Shown here: piece by piece, positions 8,501-16,974 of the stretch | How positions within the stretch are numbered: the first letter of the stretch is position 1 | Layout of the letters: every line of letters starts with the position of its first letter | Source: Achromobacter kerstersii | GTDB taxonomy: Bacteria > Pseudomonadota > Gammaproteobacteria > Burkholderiales > Burkholderiaceae_B | Assembly: GCF_902859595.1 (NCBI RefSeq) | Contig: NZ_CADIJQ010000003.1 | Span: 310,001-374,000, forward strand | Direction of reading: 5' to 3' | Length of the DNA stretch: 64,000 nt | Notes under the pieces: model-generated | Told to the model about the DNA's origin: nothing | The model's input: only the letters and a program-made list of their open reading frames with translations | Databases searched by the model: none | Translations under genes and position numbers: made by a program

Positions 8501-11500
8501 CGCCTATGGCGCGGTGGTTCAAAGCATTGGTGGCGGCGGTGGGCTGGGCGGCTCGGCATCGGCGCAAGCGCTGGCGTTGTCGGTTCCTGTCGTCCCAAGC
8601 GGCAGTGTTCAGTTTGCGCTCGCGTCGGCGGTCAGCATGGGCGGCGCTGGCGGCAGCGGTGGCGACGGTGAATATGTCACTTTTGCGGCGTCTCAAGGGG
8701 CGCAAATCACCACCAGCGGGCAAGGCGGAACCGGCGTACTGATTCAGAGTATTGGCGGAGGCGGCGGTGCAGGCGGCGATTCGTCGGCGCTTGCTGCCAG
8801 CGCGGGCTACGGGACTCTGCCGGACGAGGCGATCTCGCTTTCCGTGACGCCTACGTTCACGGTGGGCGGGTCGGGCGGCGTGGGCGGCAATGGCGCTGCG
8901 GTCTCGATGGCGCTGGGTGGCTTGATCAATGTCTCAAGCGGCGTAGCAAGCTTCACGCCGGATGCGGCGGGCACGTCCACATCCCGTATCACCACCTTTG
9001 GCGACTACGCGAATGGCGTCAAAGCCCAGTCGATTGGCGGGGGCGGGGGCGATGCGGGCTTCGGCACGGGAAATACGCAGGCGTTTGGCAGCGGCTATAG
9101 CCTGACGGCCAATGTGTCACTGGGTTCGACGGGTGGCTCAGGCGGTGACGGCGGCGCGGTGCAGGTGCAAGTCCTTCCCACCGCCGCCATCACAACCTAT
9201 GGCTCGGGTGCGATCGGTGTCATTGCACAAAGCATCGGCGGCGGCGGCGGCACCTCGCAAGGCGGATCGATCAACGTCGGCATCAGCGCCAGCAATATTT
9301 CGCCGACCGCGAACCTCGCAGTGGGTACGAAGGGCGGTGGCGGAGGCAGTGGCAGTACCGTCATCGTCGACGTTGATGGAAGCATCATCACAAGCGGGGG
9401 CGACGCGGTGGGGGTGTTGGCGCAATCCATCGGTGGGGGCGGCGGCCTGGGTGGTTCAGCCGGCTCAGATGCGTCAGCCGACAACCCGGTCATTGCAGCT
9501 ACTTTCGTGCGCGCAGGGGTGACCAACATCACCAACGCAGCCGTTGCCGATAGCGCTAGCGGCGCGCGGGTATTCAAGGGCTCGTTCAGCGTGGCCCTGG
9601 GCGGCACGGGAGGCGCCGGCAATACCGGGGGCGCTGTGACCGTGAACCTGGGCGCTGGCGGCTTCATTCAAACGGCGGGCGACTGGGCCAGCGGCATCGT
9701 CGCCCAGAGTGTTGGGGGTGGCGGTGGCAAGGGCGGCATCGCCGCAGCAACCGGCATCGCCCACCTGCCGGACGTGACCATCAACTCCAACGTCACCCTT
9801 GGCGGATCGGGCGGTTTAGGCGCCGATGGCGGTCAGGTCACGACCAACCTGTCGGGTGGCGCGATCAAGACGGCGGGCTATGCGGCGTCGGGCGTGCTCG
9901 CGCAAAGCATCGGCGGCGGTGGCGGCTGGGGAGCCGACGGGTCGGACAAGTCTGGCGGGCTGTTTTCAGTGGGCAGCGGTAACGGCGGCAGCGGTGTCGC
10001 TGGCGGAGTCGGCGGCAATGTCACCTTGGTCACCAAGAACAGCAATACGATCACGACCACAGGCGAAGGGGGCTTTGGCGCGGTGCTGCAGTCGGTAGGC
10101 GGCAGTGGGGGTTATGCCGGTTCGGGCAGCGGGCAAACGCTTGGCCTGGGGCCGCTTGCCATGCCGGCCACCCAGTTGGTTAGCGGCAGCCAGGCAAGCT
10201 ATAACTCTGGCGGCGGCGGCACTGTGGCCTTCCAGGACCAAGGCAGCATTACCTTCAACACCTATGGCAATAACGCTTTCGGCATATTGGCGCAGAGCAT
10301 TGGGGGCGGTGGCGGCATCATTGCCAATTCCCAAGCCCAGCTTGCATCCAGCGTTCAAACCAGCATCTATGGTTCCAAGCCGTTTTCAGATAGTGTTTCT
10401 GACGGTGGCGCGGTCAACGTGACCTTGGGCGCGGCCAGCAGAATCAACACATCGGGTACCGGTGCTCACGGTATCGTCGCGCAATCGGTGGGCGGCGGGG
10501 GCGGCATCATCGGCCTGCCGAACACCGGGGCGATATTGACAATCGACCGCAGCAAAGTCGGTACATTGACGCCGGGGTCTGGAAGCGGCGGAGATGTCAC
10601 CGTGACGGTGCCAGGCACCATCTCGGTCACCGGCGATGGCGCAGTAGGCATCCTGGCGCAAAGCGTAGGCGCTGGCGGTGGCCTGCAACTGGGCACTGAT
10701 GGCAACTCCGTCTACGCGGGCTCCGCCATGAGGGGCGTCATGAACGATGCCACCGTCACGGTGAATGTGCCCGCCAGCGGCTATATCGGATCGCACGGCA
10801 TGAACAGTGTTGCTATCTTTGCGCAAAACACCAATGGCAGTGGCGGTGTCAAGATGACGATCGATGGCCTGGTCGTGGGCGGCGGCGGCCCCGGCGCAAG
10901 CGTATGGATCGACAGCGTTGTCGACAGCACGCTTACCATCGGTCAAGGCGGTGAGCTGACACAGGTACAAGAGAACGCCATTCTTGCAACGGGTAGCGCG
11001 CTTGGGGTCACCAACAATGGAACGATCCAAGGCTCCGTGGCGTTGAATGGGGGCAAGATGGTCAACAACGGCAGTGTGATGGCCGGCGTGGAATTTGAAG
11101 GCGACCTCGTCAACAATGGCCTGGTTGCACTCGGTGGCAAGGAAGGAAGGCTGCTGGGGTATCAACGCACACGGTTCGCGCAAACCACGTTGACGGGTGA
11201 CTTCTCGCAAAGCGCGTCGGGCGTCTTGCAAGTGGGTGCGGATTTCAACGCGCTGGTGTCCGACAAACTGCTCATCAACGGCCCGGCCACGTTTGATGGC
11301 GGCGTGCTCATCGCGCCGCGCGCGTTGCTGCCCAAGCGTGAGCTGTCGGTATTGACGGTGAATGGCACGCAGGCCGGCGCGCTCACGGCCGTGGATTCAC
11401 CCGTGTTCGATTACTCCGCCCGGCAAAGCGGCCAAGAGACGTATGTGCATGTGGCTAGCGCCAACTTCAACGCCAACTCCATGGGACTGGCGGGGAATCA

Positions 11501-12578
11501 ATCCGAAGTGGGCAAGCACCTGCAACAAGGTTGGGATCTGGGTGGCAGCAGTGCGCTCTCGACGCTGTACGCCGTCTTGGACACCGCATCCAGAACCGGC
11601 GCGGGCGAATACCAGGCGCGCCTGACGGACTTGTCGCCCGGCGTGGCCTTGGCGCCGGCTGCGCAGATGCAGTTTGCGATGGCACGGTTCACCGGCGCGA
11701 TGATGTCTTGCCCCACGTTCAATGCCGCGGACTCGTCTACCAAAGAACAGAACTGCTTCTGGGGTGAAGTCAGCGGCCGCCGCACGAAGCAGGATGGGGT
11801 CGACCGCACATCAAGCTTTAGCTACGACAGCACAACGTATCAGTTTGGCGGTCAGCGCGAGATTGCACCCAACACATTTCTGGGTGGTTCCATGGCATAC
11901 CAGAACTCCCGCCTGGCGGGTGATGACCGTCGTGTCAGCGGATCGGGCGATGCGGGTTACGCCGGTATCGTGCTCAAAAGGCAAGTGGATCAGTGGACGT
12001 TTTCGGGTGCACTGGGCGGCGGGTATGGCTCGTACGATATGGACCGGAACCTGAACATTGCGCGCTACGGCAATACGGCCAAGAGCAGCCCGAATGTGTA
12101 TAGCTTTGGCGCACGGCTGCGCGCCGCGCGCACCTTCGCGCAAGGCAGCTTCTATCTGAAGCCCTATGTAGATCTGGACGCCACGTACTCCCGCATGCCG
12201 GGCTACACCGAGTCGGGCGACGCGTTGCGCTTGAAGGTCGATGGCAGCGACCAGTTCGTGCTGGGCGTGGCCCCGACGCTGGAGCTGGGTGGGCGAGTCG
12301 ACCTGCCCAAAGGCGCAATGATGCGGCCGTTTGCTTATGCCGGCGTGTCGTTGCTGTCGGAAGACGGCTGGAAGACCAAAGCGCGTCTCGACGGGGCGCC
12401 TGCGGGCGCGGGTTCGTTCACAACCTCCATGCCAACTGACAACGTGATCGGACGCGTGGGAGCCGGCTTCCAAGTATTGAACGCAGCCGGTCTGGACTTC
12501 CGCTTGCAGTATGACGGCGAGTTCGCCTCCAAGGGCAGCAGCCATGCGGGAGCTCTGAAGGTATCGATGCCGTTTTAG
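5541..12578 (+). CDS. giant glycine-rich autotransporter (type Va), outer membrane beta-barrel
   Basis: A 2345-residue surface protein. Residues 1-30 are a Sec signal peptide (polar start, hydrophobic stretch LSAAIAGALLSATASG). Residues 35-1710 are the passenger. Its second half has 18 copies of a module with the core G(I/V)(L/V)AQS(I/V)GGGGG, separated by about 45-90 residues rich in T-T-x-G-x-x-A-x-G; eight or so weaker copies precede it. Such repeats are expected to fold as a long right-handed beta-helix. Residues 1950-2065 form the linker/autochaperone part. Residues 2070-2345 are the autotransporter beta-domain, starting FWGEVSGRRT and ending with the terminal Phe needed by the BAM complex. 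A pair of cysteines (SCPTF...QNCFW) sits just before the barrel. Likely role: adhesion or aggregation. No regulator is adjacent. Confidence 0.9.
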   Translation: MTDRQFPTVLTALSAAIAGALLSATASGQTTLPCSGSTALNCQVSGTYSQEIFVHPTGNNSPVPTMTVGATADITVSVQASTTAALKILSFGDNGNTSGTLTGGDTQGLTVTNSGNLTLQGSSTAISGDFYGLFAQMLGGNGVSSNDGHDGGNGGVAGRSPAQILSLTNSGAITMTMPSVSVTQGAALSALSEGGVGGETSEGSGGAGGQSMGVTLVNTGGINVTLTGTGSYAGIQAVSKGGSGASNSEGNGLEGGGGGAVSVINSGAVALNWNWNSGSDSGSTLYGIQAQAQSGDGGTASLDGNGGNAGQGAAQLMSASMTLNAGGNVKVTQTGAPPGAGAGAAVIIKGGKGGDAPSNHDDVIGGNGGDAGQIQSGKPVSSASAQFTDTDASVTTSGDKVSAIVVTTTGGNGGGNFSTGSFHDLNGGRGGIAGDGSILVSALTTAITFSTDGSTAPGVVALLQGGAGAAGGFYGGDIAGLGSSNAGNGGAGGNAGQINIALNGQSQLPITVKTTGSDSAGVYAFTGGGKGADGGALSGTIGGGAGGIGGAGGRSGDVNVTLASTVLTTLGDNSPGVVAQSIGASGGTGGTASQTVANGAPGGAGGSSGNVSVSIDGASSITTQGVDAIGILAQSASGGGGNGGGSDGELGGTGGAGGAGGNTGAVTVSNNGVITTSGNTARGILAQSLSGSGGAGADGYGVFYSGAGTGGSSGEVGTVNITNIGTISTAGSNAQGILAQSVAGGGGAGGQAGGLIWSVGGNSTTNPFTANGNLVSVNGSSGSITTTGTAGIGILGQSIGGGGGDGGGSTGIVSIGGTGGLGGAGGVASANLSSVKIATSGDGAHGIVMQSVGGGGGNAGNAGSTGLFVSVALGGTAGDGGAGGNTSANLTNTTISASGTKAAGLIAQSVGGGGGTGGQAFASSVGMGFSASVALGGTGGSGGNGAPVSSQMIGGTIATGQNPLLIFGAGACGGSCAPIAYNTLPVDAYGAVVQSIGGGGGLGGSASAQALALSVPVVPSGSVQFALASAVSMGGAGGSGGDGEYVTFAASQGAQITTSGQGGTGVLIQSIGGGGGAGGDSSALAASAGYGTLPDEAISLSVTPTFTVGGSGGVGGNGAAVSMALGGLINVSSGVASFTPDAAGTSTSRITTFGDYANGVKAQSIGGGGGDAGFGTGNTQAFGSGYSLTANVSLGSTGGSGGDGGAVQVQVLPTAAITTYGSGAIGVIAQSIGGGGGTSQGGSINVGISASNISPTANLAVGTKGGGGGSGSTVIVDVDGSIITSGGDAVGVLAQSIGGGGGLGGSAGSDASADNPVIAATFVRAGVTNITNAAVADSASGARVFKGSFSVALGGTGGAGNTGGAVTVNLGAGGFIQTAGDWASGIVAQSVGGGGGKGGIAAATGIAHLPDVTINSNVTLGGSGGLGADGGQVTTNLSGGAIKTAGYAASGVLAQSIGGGGGWGADGSDKSGGLFSVGSGNGGSGVAGGVGGNVTLVTKNSNTITTTGEGGFGAVLQSVGGSGGYAGSGSGQTLGLGPLAMPATQLVSGSQASYNSGGGGTVAFQDQGSITFNTYGNNAFGILAQSIGGGGGIIANSQAQLASSVQTSIYGSKPFSDSVSDGGAVNVTLGAASRINTSGTGAHGIVAQSVGGGGGIIGLPNTGAILTIDRSKVGTLTPGSGSGGDVTVTVPGTISVTGDGAVGILAQSVGAGGGLQLGTDGNSVYAGSAMRGVMNDATVTVNVPASGYIGSHGMNSVAIFAQNTNGSGGVKMTIDGLVVGGGGPGASVWIDSVVDSTLTIGQGGELTQVQENAILATGSALGVTNNGTIQGSVALNGGKMVNNGSVMAGVEFEGDLVNNGLVALGGKEGRLLGYQRTRFAQTTLTGDFSQSASGVLQVGADFNALVSDKLLINGPATFDGGVLIAPRALLPKRELSVLTVNGTQAGALTAVDSPVFDYSARQSGQETYVHVASANFNANSMGLAGNQSEVGKHLQQGWDLGGSSALSTLYAVLDTASRTGAGEYQARLTDLSPGVALAPAAQMQFAMARFTGAMMSCPTFNAADSSTKEQNCFWGEVSGRRTKQDGVDRTSSFSYDSTTYQFGGQREIAPNTFLGGSMAYQNSRLAGDDRRVSGSGDAGYAGIVLKRQVDQWTFSGALGGGYGSYDMDRNLNIARYGNTAKSSPNVYSFGARLRAARTFAQGSFYLKPYVDLDATYSRMPGYTESGDALRLKVDGSDQFVLGVAPTLELGGRVDLPKGAMMRPFAYAGVSLLSEDGWKTKARLDGAPAGAGSFTTSMPTDNVIGRVGAGFQVLNAAGLDFRLQYDGEFASKGSSHAGALKVSMPF

Positions 12579-12704
12579 GCAGTGTGCCGCTGCGGGAGTA
12601 TGCGCCGCATGTTCATCGTGACCAAATAGCGCATTCGTGGCGGTGAGCCATCACCAGTTCACCAGGGGCGACGGCTAGGAAGGCGGCCTTTTCTGGCAAC
12701 CGGG

Positions 12705-13961
12705 TCACAGATGAATGGCGGGCGGCGCGGCTGCACCGATCGAAGGCGAGGGTACTTTTACGCGCATCCAGATGAAGAGGCCGGCAAACAGCATGAGACA
12801 CCCTCCTGCAACGAAAACGCCTTCAATGCCTCTCAGGCTGAACATTGCACCGCCTGCTGCGGCGCCTATGGCGATTGAGGACTGCACCGACGCTACGACC
12901 ATCCCGCCCGCACTTTCGGCTTGATCCGGCACGGCGCGCGCGACCCAGTTTGACCATGCAACGGGAACGCCTCCGAACGCGAGGCCCCACGCTGCAATCA
13001 GCGTTGCCTGACCCGGTATGGACGCCGGGAAAAGCGCCATCGCCAAGGCGCTCCCACCGACGAGGGCCGGCATCAGAGCCAAGGTGACATACAAGCTACG
13101 CTGCATCAGCCAACCTGCCAGCATGGTGCCTGCGAAGTTCGCAATGCCGAAGCCAAGTAGCATCAGCGCCAGGCCGTTCGTTCCAACGCCCGCAGTGCTT
13201 TCCAGGAACGGCCGGATATAGGTAAAGAGAGCGAAATGGCCTGTATGCGCCAAAATGCAGCCAAACATTCCAAGGGCAATTCCGGGCCGTAAGAGCACGT
13301 CCAAAATCGTTCTGAGCCGGGCGGGCCGGCGCGGCGCCATGCGCGGCAACGTGAACCATTGGAACGCCAGCGTCAATACACCCACTGCCGCAGCGGCGAC
13401 AAAGGCGCTGCGCCATCCAAACTGGCCGCCAAGATAGCTCCCCAACGGTACGGCGACCACTGTCCCCACGGCAATGCCGCTAAAGATGATGGATAACGCG
13501 CGTGGCAGGAGCGCCGCCGGTACCAATCGCATGGCGACAGCTGCCGCCATGCTCCAGAACCCTCCTAAGGCGATCCCGAGCAGGACGCGCATCAAGAGCA
13601 GCACCCACATGCTCGACGACGCCGCAACCAGCAGGTTGGACACAATCATTAACGTGGAAAAGCCCAGCAGAACCGTACGCCGATCGAGGCTGCGGGTAAG
13701 ACCGGGCACGAGCAAGCCCGCGAAAAGCGCCACCACCGCAGTGACCGTCACTGCCTGACCCGCCATGGCTTCTGATACGCGTAAAGCTTCCGCCATGGGC
13801 GTCAGGAGGCTTGCCGGCAAGTACTCCGCCGTCAAGAGGCCGAATACACCCATCGCCAGCGAGAACACTGCGGTCCATGCGGCTGACACCGGCTCAATGT
13901 CCACCGGGCTGGCTGAACCTTCGGGGTTGGAAAGATCAACAAAACTACGCATTGCACTCAT
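12705..13961 (-). CDS. MFS transporter (NepI/AraJ-like drug:H+ antiporter)
   Basis: Major facilitator protein of 418 residues, with about twelve hydrophobic segments after a 30-residue polar N-terminus. The first half starts LAMGVFGLLTAEYLPASLL, the pattern of the DHA1 subgroup (purine nucleoside and arabinose exporters). The loop between helices 2 and 3 carries TRSLDRRTVLL, the MFS signature. It is transcribed divergently from the AraC-type regulator at 14046, with only about 80 bases between starts, so that regulator most likely controls it. Likely substrate: a drug, nucleoside or sugar; not resolvable here. Confidence 0.85.
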   Translation of the reverse strand: MSAMRSFVDLSNPEGSASPVDIEPVSAAWTAVFSLAMGVFGLLTAEYLPASLLTPMAEALRVSEAMAGQAVTVTAVVALFAGLLVPGLTRSLDRRTVLLGFSTLMIVSNLLVAASSSMWVLLLMRVLLGIALGGFWSMAAAVAMRLVPAALLPRALSIIFSGIAVGTVVAVPLGSYLGGQFGWRSAFVAAAAVGVLTLAFQWFTLPRMAPRRPARLRTILDVLLRPGIALGMFGCILAHTGHFALFTYIRPFLESTAGVGTNGLALMLLGFGIANFAGTMLAGWLMQRSLYVTLALMPALVGGSALAMALFPASIPGQATLIAAWGLAFGGVPVAWSNWVARAVPDQAESAGGMVVASVQSSIAIGAAAGGAMFSLRGIEGVFVAGGCLMLFAGLFIWMRVKVPSPSIGAAAPPAIHL

Positions 13962-14045
13962 CCAAGAAAATCAGTGAGTGCAGTCTAGGACTTGGGATCG
14001 GGATGATCTATGATGTTCCGTACTGAATTTTTGATAGAAAATCCG

Positions 14046-15002
14046 ATGTCGTTGTCTCACGATTACGCTCTTCCTCCGCACTTGATCAGTGAGTTGCTTA
14101 CCGGAATGCGTCTGCGCGGGGTGCAGTACCGGCGTGTGCAGACCGGGCCCAGTTTTGGACTGAGCTTTGACGCGAAGGCTGGCCACGGTTTTTTCTACTA
14201 CTTGGCTGTGGGCTCGGCCGTACTACGTACCGAGGCGGGCGGCTTGCACAAGTTGAGCGCCGGCAATGCGGTGTTTCTGCCTCATGGGCAGGCTCATCAA
14301 TGGCTTTCCGCCGAGGACGCCGACTTGCAAGATATCGAGACGCTTGAAGCCGCCTTGATCGGCAATTCCGTGACCGATGTGGATGCCTGCCCAAGTACCA
14401 GCATCGTACCCAGCGCAATCTTCTTTTACGGTTGCATGGAGTTCGACCTTGGCGGCATGCGGGCTCTGGGGCAACTGATGCCGGACGTCATGTGCGTGAA
14501 TGCCGACAGCGACCGCCTTCCTGGCATGGTCCCAATTCTGTCCGCGATGAAAGGCGAAATCTGTTCCCGACGCGTGGGGTTTGCGGACATTCTGGCCCGA
14601 TTAGCCGAAGTGGTCGCCGCGATGATTGTCCGGGGATGGATCGAGTGCGGTTGCGACAATGCCTCCGGCCTGGCCGCAGCGCTGCGTGATCCAAGGCTTG
14701 CTCGCGCCATTCTCGCCTTGCACCGCCAACCAGCCCGAGATTGGAAATTGGCTGAGTTGGCGAGCGAGTGCCATATTTCTCGCTCTGTTTTCGCCGAGCG
14801 ATTTCATGCCACGGTGGGAACGCCACCTTTGCGCTACGCCAACGAGTTGAAGATGCGTCTTGCCAGGCAATGGCTGACGCACGACAGGTTGCCGATCGAC
14901 ACGGTAGCGGAACGCTTGGGCTACACGTCGCAGGCAGCATTCAGCCGTGCGTTCAAGCGTGTTACCGGTCTTCCCCCAGGCTCTAGCCGAAATGCGCGTT
15001 GA
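14046..15002 (+). CDS. AraC family regulator with N-terminal cupin
   Basis: Transcription factor of 318 residues. The N-terminal part (residues 1-190) is an AraC cupin-type effector domain ('HLISELLTGMRLRGVQYRRV' and SAGNAVFLPHGQAHQWLS). The C-terminal 100 residues hold two helix-turn-helix motifs: LAELASECHISRSVFAERF and DTVAERLGYTSQAAFSRAFK, ending with the family's G-x-x-P. The ATG at 14046 was preferred to one 36 bases upstream because the protein then begins directly at the domain; neither has a strong ribosome binding site. It is divergent from the MFS exporter and probably activates it in response to a ligand. Confidence 0.85.
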   Translation: MSLSHDYALPPHLISELLTGMRLRGVQYRRVQTGPSFGLSFDAKAGHGFFYYLAVGSAVLRTEAGGLHKLSAGNAVFLPHGQAHQWLSAEDADLQDIETLEAALIGNSVTDVDACPSTSIVPSAIFFYGCMEFDLGGMRALGQLMPDVMCVNADSDRLPGMVPILSAMKGEICSRRVGFADILARLAEVVAAMIVRGWIECGCDNASGLAAALRDPRLARAILALHRQPARDWKLAELASECHISRSVFAERFHATVGTPPLRYANELKMRLARQWLTHDRLPIDTVAERLGYTSQAAFSRAFKRVTGLPPGSSRNAR

Positions 15003-15089
15003 ACTTCCACGTAAGGGCCCACGCAGACAGCGTTGGCCGGAACGGCGGTGGATAGCAACGCATCACGCATCACGCATCGCCTTCGCCCT

Positions 15090-15296
15090 ATGTTCGGCCA
15101 AGGAAGTCTAATGGACAGCATGCGACCAACGTCCGATTCTGGCCGATTAACGTCGTAGCGGAAGTTCGATTGGATAGCCGAAGGCAAGCTCAGAGTGCTT
15201 ATCGGAGGCGAGTATCCACTTGCCGAAGCCGCAAGGGCCCCCGTAGAGATGGCAAGCCGTTTCACCGTGGGCAAGCTGCTACTGCACATGGCTTGA
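15090..15296 (+). pseudogene. quinone oxidoreductase (zinc-type ADH family) C-terminal remnant
   Basis: The plus-strand frame reads MFGQGSLMDSMRPT, then an in-frame TAG at 15156, then KFDWIAEGKLRVLIGGEYPL and a tail EMASRFTVGKLLLHMA before the stop at 15294. 'FDWIAEGKL-x-V-x-IGGEYPLAEAARA' and the 'TGKLLL' end are the C-terminus of NADPH:quinone reductase-like proteins. Only about 67 of some 325 codons remain and there is a stop inside, so it is a dead fragment. It lies in the otherwise empty 496-base gap between the AraC gene and the MATE gene. Confidence 0.7.
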
Positions 15297-15498
15297 AACT
15301 GAAGACGCTTCAGCGCGTGGGCGCATGAGTCAGATGTGGGCTGGTTTGAGCAACCGGGGAAATCCGGGTGAGTCCAGCCTGACCCCATTGTTTCGCATCT
15401 GACTATCAGCATGGCGCGAATTGCCGTGTATTCGACATTCCCGCCAACACGACATTGGCCTATTCTGCGCTCGCCCAGAACCGTCTTCGAGTGCCGTC

Positions 15499-16857
15499 AT
15501 GACCGCGCAGACCGATTCCCGCAGCCGTGACGTCCAGACCGAGCGCCTGCTGACCGCCCCGATTTTGCCTGTGATGTTGTCGCTTGCCGGCCCGACACTG
15601 CTGGTGATGCTCAGCCAAACCTTTGTCGGACTGATGGAGGTGTGGTTTCTCTCCCAGCTCGGTGAAGACGTGCTCGCTGGCGTGTCGGTTGTGTTTCCAC
15701 TGCTGGCATTGACGACGGCGCTTGCGACCGGCGCGGTCGGTGGGGGAATGCTTGGCGCAGTTGCGCGGGCGCTGGGGCGCAACGACCGCGTGCAAGCCAA
15801 CGCGCTGGTTTGGCATGCTGTCGCCATTGCGGTGGCGTTTGGGCTTGTCACGGCAGGGCTCGTCTTGGCTTTTGGCTCCGCGGCGTTCAGTGCCATGGGA
15901 GCTAGCGGCGAAGCGCTTGCGCACGCCGACCACTATGCCGCCGTCGTCTTTGGCGGCGCACCGCTGATATGGCTGTTCAATGCACTGCTGGCGGTCATTC
16001 GGGGCAGTGGCAATGTGCGCTTGCCGATGCGGGTGGTGTGCGGCGGCGGCGTCATCCTGATACCGGTATCGTGGCTGCTGATCTTTGGCGCGGCAGGCTT
16101 TCAGGGGCTGGGCGTGACAGGCGGCGCGTTGGCAATGGTTTTGTATTACGCCGTTGGTAGCCTGGTTTTCGCAATATATCTTTGGCGTGGCCAAGGGGTG
16201 CTGCAGCCGGCCGCGAGACCGGTGCGGCTGCAACGTCGGCTATTTGCCGAAATTCTCAAGGTCGGCGGCGTGTCGGCCCTTATCGCGACAAGTACCAATC
16301 TCACCATCGCCATCGTTACCGGCTACGTTGGGGCGTACGGTCTGGCGGCCGTGGCCGGATACGGCGCGGCTGCGCGATTGGAATTCTTGTTGGTGCCGCT
16401 CAGTTTCGGCATCGGCGGGCCTGCCGCGATCCTGATTGGCACCAACGCGGCGGCAGGCAGGATCGATCGCGCACGCCGCGCCGCGTTGATCGCAGCCTGT
16501 CTGGGGTTCGGCGTTGCCGAGACTATTGGGTTGGTGGTTGCGATATGGCCCGAGTTATGGCTGGGCGCGTTTTTGACGGACCCCGAAAGTGTGGCGACGG
16601 GAAGCGTTTACCTGCGCCATGTTGGCCCCTTTTTTGGCTTCTTCGGGCTTGGATTCACGCAGTACTGCGCCGCGCAAGGCACCGGAAAGATGGCGGTACC
16701 GTTGGCGGGGGCCTTGGCGCGCACGGTGGTGGCGTTGGGTGGGGGGCTGATCGCCACCACGCAGACCGGGCTGTTCGTCAGCGTGGGCCTGGGTATGGCG
16801 GCTTTTGGTGCGGCGGGGCTTTATGCGCTGCTGCGCGATTGCCGGAAACAGGAATAA
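15499..16857 (+). CDS. MATE family efflux transporter
   Basis: Multidrug and toxic compound extrusion protein of 452 residues, with twelve membrane segments in two similar halves. The first half begins LAGPTLLVMLSQTFVGLMEV, a standard MATE helix 1, and GGMLGAVARALGR follows; the second half begins GGVSALIATSTNLTIAIVT. The ATG at 15499 was chosen because the extra 26 codons upstream look unlike protein. MATE pumps exchange Na+ or H+ for cationic drugs. It stands alone; the preceding gap holds a quinone reductase fragment. Confidence 0.88.
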   Translation: MTAQTDSRSRDVQTERLLTAPILPVMLSLAGPTLLVMLSQTFVGLMEVWFLSQLGEDVLAGVSVVFPLLALTTALATGAVGGGMLGAVARALGRNDRVQANALVWHAVAIAVAFGLVTAGLVLAFGSAAFSAMGASGEALAHADHYAAVVFGGAPLIWLFNALLAVIRGSGNVRLPMRVVCGGGVILIPVSWLLIFGAAGFQGLGVTGGALAMVLYYAVGSLVFAIYLWRGQGVLQPAARPVRLQRRLFAEILKVGGVSALIATSTNLTIAIVTGYVGAYGLAAVAGYGAAARLEFLLVPLSFGIGGPAAILIGTNAAAGRIDRARRAALIAACLGFGVAETIGLVVAIWPELWLGAFLTDPESVATGSVYLRHVGPFFGFFGLGFTQYCAAQGTGKMAVPLAGALARTVVALGGGLIATTQTGLFVSVGLGMAAFGAAGLYALLRDCRKQE

Positions 16858-16974
16858 CGAAGGATGGCTTTCGACGTCCAAATGGCGCAACAAAGTGGGC
16901 CGATATTTTTCAACAACGTGGATGCCGTTCCCCGTGCCGGATTAAGCTGATCTTTCATTGCCTGAAAAGGAAGC

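Noticed and set aside
6900-10358. Long minus-strand open frames inside the autotransporter gene (up to about 280 codons, Pro/Ala/Arg-rich)
   Set aside because: They mirror the Gly/Ala-rich codons of the real gene, have no ribosome binding sites and no family resemblance.
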